Assembly (NCBI GenBank): GCA_964617385.1
Contig: CAZTYX010000118.1
Span: 1-5,081, forward strand
DNA: 5,081 nucleotides
Direction of reading: 5' to 3'
DNA from: JADHMP01 sp964617385
Lineage (GTDB): Bacteria; Bacteroidota; Bacteroidia; Flavobacteriales; Flavobacteriaceae
The notes below the pieces were generated by a model. It was not told where the DNA came from. It made no database searches and saw nothing but the letters and a program-made list of their open reading frames with translations. Numbering within the stretch: position 1 is the stretch's first letter; each line of letters opens with the position of its first letter. Of this stretch, positions 1 through 5,081 are shown one piece after another. The position numbers and the translations under genes are program-made.

Positions 1-1503
1 TACACGAACTTCATCAGAAACCAAACTCGTTCTTTTGTTTGATTTGTCAATATTAGACACAATGTTGCCCTCTTCGTCATAAGAGGCTTGGGGTGTGTTA
101 GGAGAATCATACATCGCTGCAGTTTCAGGTCGCGTGCTGTTGCTTTGACTGTTGTTAGCATTACCAAAATTTCTTGAAGATTCAACATCGCCATCTCTAA
201 AGTTTCGATTGTCACTCTCAGAAAAGTTTTGTCTTAAGAAAGTTTCTTCTTCGTCTATGGGCGCTTCTTTTAATTGCCCAGGGAGTCTTTTTAGTAATAC
301 TTTACCGTTCGGTAGGGTATCAAAAACAAGCTGGTCGGGTGAAATCACCTCGGCTTTTCCATCTTCCCCTAGAACGCTTTTGAGATATACATTCCCACGA
401 TAATAATTAAAATCATTTGCTTCATCATCAACTATAGGGCGATACACATCAGCAACCCATTCGGCAACGTTTCCAGCCATATCATAGAGTCCAAAATCGT
501 TGGGTGGATATTGTCGTACTTGAATGGTGATATCGGCACCATCATCGGACCAACCAGCGATTCCACCATAATCTCCTTTACCTAATTTAAAGTTAGCCAA
601 TTGATCGCCTTCAGTGCGGCGTTCACTAGAGCGGGTATATTCTCCAGACCAAGGATATTTTTTCTTTCCTCTGTAGGTGTTGTATTCTCGATCGCCTACC
701 AGCGCTAAAGCAGCATATTCCCATTCGGTTTCGGTCGGAAGACGATAGGAAGGCAATAAGACCCCTTTTTCAGTGCTGGCATAATTGTTTACAATGGAAT
801 CACCCACTTTAATTTGCCCTTTTTTACCGATAAGACTATCCATTTTATTGCCATAGGCGGTTTCAGGTCGCTTGAGGTAAGCGTCTGTACTAAACGTACT
901 GTTGGCTTCAATTTCAGTATATCGTACATCTTTCTGGATGTAAGCTTCTCGTTCTAAATAATATTCGTTTACGCGATCGGTTCTCCATTCGGCATATTGA
1001 ACAGCCTGTAACCAGTTTACACCCACCACTGGGTATTCAGCATAAGCGGGGTGTCGTAAATAGTTTGTGGTCAATTCCTCAACATATCCTAATTGATTGC
1101 GCCAAACCAAAGTGTCTGGAAGTGCTCCCTCATAAATTTGTCTGTAGCGGGATTCACTGGTTGGAAAAACGGTTTCTAACCAATCTAAATATTCCATATA
1201 CATGACGTTGGTCACCTCAGTTTCGTCAATATAAAAAGACATTACATGCTGTTGTGTGGGAGTATTGTTCCAATCATGCATCACATCGTCTTGCACTTGG
1301 CCTTTCGTAAACGTACCGCCCTCAACAAAAACAAGACCGGGTCCTGTTTCTTGATCTTCAAAATCAACATTGTATTGAAATCCTCCTTTTTTAGAGTTAA
1401 TATCCCAACCGGTGCCTCGAGAAACATTGTTTCCACCACAGCCCACCAACAGTAGTGTGGCAGCTGAAAATAGCATCCATTGACTTAAAACATTCACTTT
1501 CAT
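1..1503 (-). CDS. gldJ: Gliding motility / type IX secretion lipoprotein GldJ (partial, C-terminus beyond left edge)
   Basis: GldJ is an outer-membrane lipoprotein facing the periplasm, needed for flavobacterial gliding and T9SS function and known to stabilise GldK. The reading frame is open from ATG 1503-1501 to the window edge (501 codons, no stop); the family is usually about 550-560 residues, so the last ~50 are missing. A lipoprotein signal is visible: hydrophobic residues 10-20, then lipobox L19-V20-G21-C22. Next come the GldJ-typical GWDINSKKGGFQYN (32-45), GPGLVFVEGGTF (54-65), DVMHDWNNTP (73-82), DETEVTN (93-99), RLPTETEWEYAA (254 on), GGIAGWSDDGADI and MAGNVAEWVADVYRP (342-356), which form a formylglycine-generating-enzyme-like fold. 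After ~442 the chain is polar and N/S-rich. Cys22 is the only cysteine present, so FGE-type catalysis is not expected (inference). The ATG directly precedes the signal peptide, with no Shine-Dalgarno site. It is divergent from porV. GldJ is preferred over the related GldK by these motifs. Confidence 0.95.
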   Translation of the reverse strand, partial: MKVNVLSQWMLFSAATLLLVGCGGNNVSRGTGWDINSKKGGFQYNVDFEDQETGPGLVFVEGGTFTKGQVQDDVMHDWNNTPTQQHVMSFYIDETEVTNVMYMEYLDWLETVFPTSESRYRQIYEGALPDTLVWRNQLGYVEELTTNYLRHPAYAEYPVVGVNWLQAVQYAEWRTDRVNEYYLEREAYIQKDVRYTEIEANSTFSTDAYLKRPETAYGNKMDSLIGKKGQIKVGDSIVNNYASTEKGVLLPSYRLPTETEWEYAALALVGDREYNTYRGKKKYPWSGEYTRSSERRTEGDQLANFKLGKGDYGGIAGWSDDGADITIQVRQYPPNDFGLYDMAGNVAEWVADVYRPIVDDEANDFNYYRGNVYLKSVLGEDGKAEVISPDQLVFDTLPNGKVLLKRLPGQLKEAPIDEEETFLRQNFSESDNRNFRDGDVESSRNFGNANNSQSNSTRPETAAMYDSPNTPQASYDEEGNIVSNIDKSNKRTSLVSDEVRV

Positions 1504-1527
1504 CTAGTTAATTTATGTTCTAGTAGT

Positions 1528-1535
1528 GCAAGATA
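1528..1535 (-). promoter_or_regulatory. Possible -7 element of the gldJ promoter
   Basis: Read on the minus strand this is TATCTTGC, a partial match to the Bacteroidota -7 consensus TAnnTTTG (as if one T were missing). It ends 24 bp upstream of the gldJ ATG, so transcription would start about 15-20 nt before the gene. No TTG is seen at the expected -33 distance, so this remains a weak candidate. Confidence 0.25.
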
Positions 1536-1573
1536 CACATTTTCTTTAAAAAAAATTGACATCATGCTTCTAT

Positions 1574-1581
1574 TAATCTTG
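1574..1581 (+). promoter_or_regulatory. Possible -7 element of the porV promoter
   Basis: TAATCTTG matches the Bacteroidota -7 consensus TAnnTTTG with one mismatch. A TTG (1556-1558, within TTGACA) lies 15 bp upstream, a little closer than the usual 17-23 bp. It would give a 5' leader of roughly 95 nt. An alternative, TAATTTTT at 1670-1677, sits too close to the ATG to serve a leadered transcript. Weak candidate. Confidence 0.22.
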
Positions 1582-1684
1582 CTTTACAATACTACACTAA
1601 CGCAATTTAATTGGGTTTATTGTACAAGAATTGTTTACCAGTAAAAATTTCATACACATAACATTTTTATAATTTTTACGTTAT

Positions 1685-2893
1685 ATGCTTGTGAACCTAC
1701 CGAATTTTATAAAAAAGCCCTGTTATGGAGCCCTTATTGTGGGGCTCTGGACGTCTTTCTGCTTGGCTCAAAACAGCAGTCGGGTCATCACCACGGGAGT
1801 CCCTTTTTTGATGATTACACCAGACGCAAGGGCTGCAGGAATGGGCGATTTGGGCGTGGCCACATCGGCTGATGCCTATTCTCAACAATGGAACCCAGCC
1901 AAATATGTTTTTACAGAAGGCACCTCAAGCTTGGGTTTTAGTTATACGCCCTATTTAAGCAAGTTGGTTAACGATATTTTTTTAGGTAATCTCACTTACT
2001 ATAAGCGAAACAACGAGCGCAGTGCTTGGGCTGGCAGTCTAAAATACTTTAGTTTAGGCGACATTCAATTTAACGAATTTATTGGAGGCAATATTATCGA
2101 TCAAGGAATGGAACGCCCTAACGAATTGACCCTTGATGTTTCTTATGCACTCAAACTGAGTGAAAAATTTGCCATGTCGGTGGCTGGGCGATACATTCGG
2201 TCTGATTTAAAAATTAGAAATGAAGGCGACGCTAATGCAGCCAATTCCCTTGGTATAGATATTTCTGGTTTTTACAGAAGTGATTCCTTTGAATGGGGAA
2301 ATCAAGACCTCCTTTTTCGTACCGGATTTAATATTTCCAACATTGGCCCTCGATTGAATTATGATATTGGGGGAGAAAAAAACTTTATCCCAACCAATTT
2401 AAAAACGGGATTCGGATTTGACTTTTTATTTGACGAAGCCAACACTTTGGGTTTTTATACCGAATTTAATAAACTGCTTGTGCCAAGCCCTGTGGCTACC
2501 TATGATGCTTCAGGTAACTATTTGGGCTACAAACAACCCGACATTGACTTTTTACGAGGCATTTTTACCTCGTTTAATGACGCCACAGGTGGTATGACGG
2601 AAGAATTACAAGAAATTACCTATGCATTGGGATTGGAATATCGTTTTGAAGGGGTTTTTGCACTGCGTTCTGGCTATTTTCATGAAAGTGTGGAAAAAGG
2701 CTCTCGTCGATACATTACTATGGGAACAGGTTTTAATCTCAGCGCCTTTAAAGTTGATGTTTCTTATTTGTTTTCCACCTCAAATGTGCGGAGTCCGTTA
2801 GAAAATACCCTCCGTTTTTCTCTTACCCTCGACCTAGGCAATATGCCAGTCAATACCGAAGAAGCCCCTCTTGCTTTAACAACACAGAATTAA
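1685..2893 (+). CDS. porV: Type IX secretion outer-membrane shuttle protein PorV (LptO)
   Basis: PorV is a FadL-like 14-stranded outer-membrane beta-barrel that takes T9SS cargo (proteins with conserved C-terminal domains) from the SprA translocon and delivers it to the PorU sortase. The 402-residue product starts with a signal peptide: K10-K11, hydrophobic 14-25, probable cleavage C-L-A28|Q29. Family hallmarks follow: VPFLMITPDARAAGMGD (39-55), VATSADAYSQQWNPAKY (58-74), then LVNDIFLGNLTYY, LKLSEKFAMSVAGRYIRSDL, GFNISNIGP, EFNKLLVPSP, YFHESVEKGSR (331 on), DVSYLFS and LENTLRFSLTLDLG (372-385) as the closing strand. A polar tail of about 17 residues follows that strand. An in-frame TAA at 1670-1672 makes ATG 1685 the earliest possible ATG start; no Shine-Dalgarno site is seen. 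PorU, the usual upstream neighbour, is absent here. Length and motifs are normal and the gene appears intact. Confidence 0.95.
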   Translation: MLVNLPNFIKKPCYGALIVGLWTSFCLAQNSSRVITTGVPFLMITPDARAAGMGDLGVATSADAYSQQWNPAKYVFTEGTSSLGFSYTPYLSKLVNDIFLGNLTYYKRNNERSAWAGSLKYFSLGDIQFNEFIGGNIIDQGMERPNELTLDVSYALKLSEKFAMSVAGRYIRSDLKIRNEGDANAANSLGIDISGFYRSDSFEWGNQDLLFRTGFNISNIGPRLNYDIGGEKNFIPTNLKTGFGFDFLFDEANTLGFYTEFNKLLVPSPVATYDASGNYLGYKQPDIDFLRGIFTSFNDATGGMTEELQEITYALGLEYRFEGVFALRSGYFHESVEKGSRRYITMGTGFNLSAFKVDVSYLFSTSNVRSPLENTLRFSLTLDLGNMPVNTEEAPLALTTQN

Positions 2894-2973
2894 ATTTTAA
2901 GGAATATTTTACCCATTTCTTTTTAATCAGTAATTTTGTGCTTCAACGAAAAGAAACCAATACAAAAGATTTG
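2894..2973. other. porV-pdhA spacer, no gene
   Basis: This 80-bp spacer has no convincing hairpin followed by a T-run after the porV stop, so read-through from porV is possible. It carries a perfect -7 box at 2931-2938, indicating that pdhA also has its own promoter. There is no trace of a cytidine deaminase gene, which I recall as common at this position in related genomes. Confidence 0.6.
2931..2938 (+). promoter_or_regulatory. pdhA promoter -7 element (TAATTTTG)
   Basis: TAATTTTG is an exact match to the Bacteroidota primary sigma-factor -7 consensus TAnnTTTG. It lies 35 bp upstream of the pdhA ATG, giving a predicted transcription start near 2944-2946 and a leader of about 30 nt. A clear TTG at -33 is not visible; only a T-rich stretch occurs there (2907-2910). 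The element overlaps a GTG (2938-2940) that would otherwise extend the pdhA frame, which argues against that upstream start. Confidence 0.6.
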
Positions 2974-3972
2974 ATGAAAAAGATCACCAAAGAAACGTAT
3001 CTCAATTGGTATGAAAACATGCTCTTTTGGCGCAAATTTGAAGATAAATTAGCCGCTGTTTACATTCAACAAAAAGTACGCGGTTTTCTTCACCTATATA
3101 ATGGGCAAGAAGCTGTGTTGGCGGGAGCCCTACACGCCATGGAATTGGGTAAAGATAGAATGATTACAGCCTACAGAAACCACGTGCAGCCCATTGGCAT
3201 GGGGGTTGATCCCAAACGAGTAATGGCCGAACTTTATGGTAAAGCAACCGGTACTTCCATGGGCTTAGGGGGGTCGATGCACATTTTTTCTAAAGAACAT
3301 AAATTTCATGGTGGTCATGGAATTGTGGGTGGACAAATTCCCCTAGGAGCAGGCATGGCCTTTGGCGATAAATATTTTAAACGAGATAATGTTACCCTAT
3401 GTTTTATGGGCGATGGTGCCGTACGTCAAGGATCTCTTCACGAAACCCTAAACCTCGCCATGCTTTGGCAATTACCTGTAGTATTTGCTGTTGAAAATAA
3501 TGGCTATGCCATGGGAACCTCTGTGGCGCGCACAGCCTCACATACCGAAATATGGAAATTAGGATTAGGATATGATATGCCCTGCGAACCCGTGGATGGA
3601 ATGGACCCGGTGGCCGTGGCTAAAGCCTTTGATAAAGCCATTAAAAGAGCACGCACCGGCGGTGGGCCTTCTTTTTTAGAATTAAAAACCTATCGTTACA
3701 GAGGCCACTCCATGTCGGATGCACAACACTATCGAACCAAAGAAGAAGTGGAAGAATATAAAAAAATAGATCCCATCACAAAGGTGAAAGAAGTTCTTTT
3801 AAGCAAAAAATATGCTACCCAAAAGCAGCTAGATGCCATCGATCAGCAAGTGAAAGAACGCGTGGCAGCTTGTGAAAAATTTGCAGAAGAATCTCCCTAT
3901 CCAGAGAAAAATGTGATGTATGATGCTGTTTATGAACAAAAGGATTATCCTTTCTTAACCCATAAATTATAA
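2974..3972 (+). CDS. pdhA: Pyruvate dehydrogenase E1 component, alpha subunit
   Basis: With E1 beta, this cytoplasmic subunit performs the thiamine-diphosphate-dependent decarboxylation of pyruvate and reductively acetylates the lipoyl groups of E2. The 332-residue length is usual for the family. Visible: GFLHLYNGQEAV near the N-terminus, TAYRNH, GLGGSMHIF, and the ThDP/Mg2+ motif G146-D147-G148 followed 26 residues later by N175-N176 (ENNGYAMGTS). The conserved loop is YRYRGHSMSDAQHYRTKEE (240 on), containing H245, S246 and S248. The chosen ATG gives MKKITKETYLNWYENM, matching flavobacterial homologues as I remember them. The frame is open to a GTG at 2938, but that codon overlaps the -7 promoter box and would add 12 unconserved residues. 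pdhC follows after 3 bp, so the two are co-transcribed. No E1 beta gene lies here; in flavobacteria pdhB is normally elsewhere. A branched-chain 2-oxoacid E1 alpha is less likely given the adjacent two-lipoyl-domain E2. Confidence 0.95.
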   Translation: MKKITKETYLNWYENMLFWRKFEDKLAAVYIQQKVRGFLHLYNGQEAVLAGALHAMELGKDRMITAYRNHVQPIGMGVDPKRVMAELYGKATGTSMGLGGSMHIFSKEHKFHGGHGIVGGQIPLGAGMAFGDKYFKRDNVTLCFMGDGAVRQGSLHETLNLAMLWQLPVVFAVENNGYAMGTSVARTASHTEIWKLGLGYDMPCEPVDGMDPVAVAKAFDKAIKRARTGGGPSFLELKTYRYRGHSMSDAQHYRTKEEVEEYKKIDPITKVKEVLLSKKYATQKQLDAIDQQVKERVAACEKFAEESPYPEKNVMYDAVYEQKDYPFLTHKL

Positions 3973-3975
3973 CAG

Positions 3976-5081
3976 ATGGCCGTAAAAGTGAACATGCCGC
4001 GTTTAAGCGACACTATGGAAGAAGGAACCGTAGCACAATGGTTTAAAAAAATTGGAGACACCGTTAACGAAGGTGATATTTTAGCCGAAATTGAAACCGA
4101 TAAAGCTACAATGGAATTTGAATCGTTTAACGAAGGAGTGCTTTTGCATATCGGTATTGAGGCAGGTGGCACAGCGCCTGTTGATTCGTTATTGGCCATT
4201 ATTGGTGAAAAAGGAGAAGACATTTCAGCGCTTTTAAGCACAACTGATACAGCACCAGAAACCCCTGCTCCAGCCACTGAAGAAGAGACCCCTACTCAAG
4301 AATCAGTTGCACCTGCCGCAGCTCCTGTGGCCATGCCTGAAGGCGCACAAGTAATTACAATGCCTCGTTTGAGCGACACCATGGAAGAAGGTACTGTGGC
4401 AACATGGTTGAAGAAAAAAGGAGATACGGTTAAAGAAGGCGATATTTTGGCTGAAATCGAAACGGATAAAGCCACTATGGAATTTGAATCTTTTTATGCC
4501 GGAACCTTATTGCATATCGGTATGGAAGAAGGAGCTTCGGCTCCCGTAGATAGCGTTTTGGCCGTAATTGGAAAACCCGATACGGATGTCGACCAAGTAT
4601 TGGCCGCTTTTCAATCCACCAGCCCACAAGCCCCACGCAAAGAAGAAAAAGCTCCTATGCAGGCTACACCTGCCCCTGTGGCGGAGAAAACTGTGGCTGC
4701 TCCCAAACCCGTTGCTACTCCTACAGCGACAGCAACAACACAAAGTAATGGAAGAGTAGTAGCTTCTCCTTTGGCAAAAAAATTGGCGGCTGAAAAAGGA
4801 ATAAATTTAAATCAAATTCAGGGCTCTGGAGAAAATGGTAGAATCATTAAAAGAGATATAGACCTTTATCAACCCGGTGCGGGAATAGCTGCGCAACCCT
4901 TTGTGCCAAAAGGCACAGAATCGGTTACTGAAATTGCAAACTCCCAAATGCGTAAAACCATTGCCAAAAGACTGTCGGCGTCTAAGTTTTCAGCACCGCA
5001 TTATTATCTAGGTGTTGAATTTGATATGGATAACGCCATTGCGTTTAGAAATCAATACAACAGTCTTCCAGACACCAAAAT
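3976..5081 (+). CDS. pdhC: Pyruvate dehydrogenase E2, dihydrolipoamide acetyltransferase (partial, C-terminus beyond right edge)
   Basis: E2 is the cytoplasmic core of the pyruvate dehydrogenase complex: its lipoyl lysines carry acetyl groups from E1 to CoA and pass electrons to E3. 368 codons plus two bases are present; the family is usually about 540-560 residues here, so most of the catalytic domain, including its HxxxDG motif, is outside. Domain order: lipoyl 1 (about 2-80, lipoyl lysine K43 in ETDKATMEFES), Ala/Pro/Glu/Thr linker (88-125), lipoyl 2 (about 126-203, lipoyl lysine K165 in the same motif), Ala/Pro/Thr linker (214-257), peripheral-subunit-binding domain (about 258-296: ASPLAKKLAAEKGINL, GSGENGRIIKRD), then the start of the acyltransferase domain (319 on: SQMRKTIAKRLSASK, SAPHYYLGVEFDMD). 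The ATG is 3 bp after the pdhA stop and directly precedes AVKVNMPRLSDTM, the expected lipoyl-domain start. Lipoylation depends on LipA/LipB/LplA-type enzymes encoded elsewhere. Confidence 0.95.
   Translation, partial: MAVKVNMPRLSDTMEEGTVAQWFKKIGDTVNEGDILAEIETDKATMEFESFNEGVLLHIGIEAGGTAPVDSLLAIIGEKGEDISALLSTTDTAPETPAPATEEETPTQESVAPAAAPVAMPEGAQVITMPRLSDTMEEGTVATWLKKKGDTVKEGDILAEIETDKATMEFESFYAGTLLHIGMEEGASAPVDSVLAVIGKPDTDVDQVLAAFQSTSPQAPRKEEKAPMQATPAPVAEKTVAAPKPVATPTATATTQSNGRVVASPLAKKLAAEKGINLNQIQGSGENGRIIKRDIDLYQPGAGIAAQPFVPKGTESVTEIANSQMRKTIAKRLSASKFSAPHYYLGVEFDMDNAIAFRNQYNSLPDTK
3994..4206 (+). repeat. Lipoyl-domain repeat unit 1 (within pdhC)
   Basis: Codons 7-77 of pdhC align without gaps to codons 129-199. 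By hand count 58 of 71 residues are identical, including the MPRLSDTMEEGTVA start and the GDILAEIETDKATMEFESF lipoylation loop. It is an internal domain duplication, not a mobile repeat. Confidence 0.85.
4360..4572 (+). repeat. Lipoyl-domain repeat unit 2 (within pdhC)
   Basis: This is the second copy of the lipoyl domain, offset by exactly 366 bp from unit 1. The DNA copies differ at many third codon positions even where the protein is identical (6 silent differences in about 50 bp around the lipoyl lysine). The duplication is therefore old and kept by selection, not a recent tandem copy. Confidence 0.85.

Larger units (their letters stand above)
1504..1684. promoter_or_regulatory. Divergent gldJ-porV intergenic regulatory region
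   Basis: This 181-bp, very AT-rich spacer separates the start codons of two divergent genes, so it must contain, or lead into, the 5' regulatory signals of both. No coding frame of note is visible on either strand, and stops are frequent. It contains a 7-bp inverted repeat (GCAAGAT at 1528-1534, ATCTTGC at 1576-1582). It also contains small palindromes: TTGTACAA at 1620-1627, TTTAC-CA-GTAAA at 1634-1645, and ATAAC/GTTAT arms at 1658-1662 and 1680-1684 just before the porV start. Such short palindromes are expected by chance in AT-rich DNA, so operator function is speculative. No Shine-Dalgarno sequence precedes either gene, as is usual in Bacteroidota. Confidence 0.6.

Noticed and set aside
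152..403. Plus-strand open frame of 83 codons
   Set aside because: It lies entirely antisense to gldJ, has no recognisable domain, and its composition follows from the gldJ coding strand.
1246..1455. Plus-strand open frame of 69 codons near the gldJ 5' end
   Set aside because: It is antisense to the conserved N-terminal part of gldJ and has no family resemblance.
1620..1645. Clustered short palindromes (TTGTACAA, TTTAC-CA-GTAAA) upstream of porV as a defined operator
   Set aside because: The arms are only 4-5 bp in very AT-rich DNA and match no regulator site I can name, so they are mentioned only as part of the intergenic region.
1697..1888. Minus-strand open frame of 63 codons
   Set aside because: It is antisense to the PorV signal peptide and DARAAGM region; the plus strand is clearly the coding one.
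2938..2973. N-terminal extension of PdhA from GTG 2938
   Set aside because: It overlaps the predicted -7 box, and the added 12 residues are not part of the family's N-terminus, which begins at MKKITKETYLNWYE.
3945..4277. Minus-strand open frame of 110 codons spanning the pdhA-pdhC junction
   Set aside because: It is antisense to the strongly conserved lipoyl domain; its serine-rich product is what the opposite strand of this domain yields by chance.
4507..4759. Overlapping open frames on both strands (minus 4507-4743, plus 4568-4759)
   Set aside because: Both are out of frame with pdhC over its Ala/Pro-rich linker; low-complexity coding DNA commonly leaves such shadows open.

Overview
The window looks like chromosome of a gliding, type IX-secreting member of the Bacteroidota, most likely class Flavobacteriia. 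It carries recognisable gldJ and porV genes, which are essentially restricted to that phylum. The DNA is AT-rich, Shine-Dalgarno sites are absent, and a perfect Bacteroidota-type -7 promoter element (TAnnTTTG) precedes pdhA. Nothing points to phage, plasmid or insertion-sequence DNA, and all four genes read as intact, ordinary core genes.

Layout: 1-1503 (minus) is the first 501 codons of gldJ, a gliding-motility/type IX secretion (T9SS) lipoprotein whose C-terminal end lies beyond the left edge. 1504-1684 is a short AT-rich divergent intergenic region that should hold the promoters of both flanking genes. 1685-2893 (plus) is porV, the T9SS outer-membrane shuttle protein. 2894-2973 is an 80-bp gap with a pdhA promoter. 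2974-3972 (plus) is pdhA, the E1 alpha subunit of pyruvate dehydrogenase. 3976 to the right edge (plus) is the first 368 codons of pdhC, the dihydrolipoamide acetyltransferase (E2), with two lipoyl domains and a cut-off catalytic domain. pdhA and pdhC are 3 bp apart and clearly form an operon.

How the genes work together: GldJ (periplasmic face of the outer membrane, stabilising the GldK/GldN ring and needed for gliding) and PorV (carries C-terminal-domain cargo from the SprA translocon to the PorU sortase) belong to one secretion/motility machine. PdhA and PdhC belong to the cytoplasmic complex that converts pyruvate to acetyl-CoA; no E1 beta gene lies in the window. The main oddity is what is missing. 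In related flavobacteria, as far as I recall, porU lies between gldJ and porV, and cdd (cytidine deaminase) between porV and pdhA; neither is here. I found no convincing previously undescribed system.
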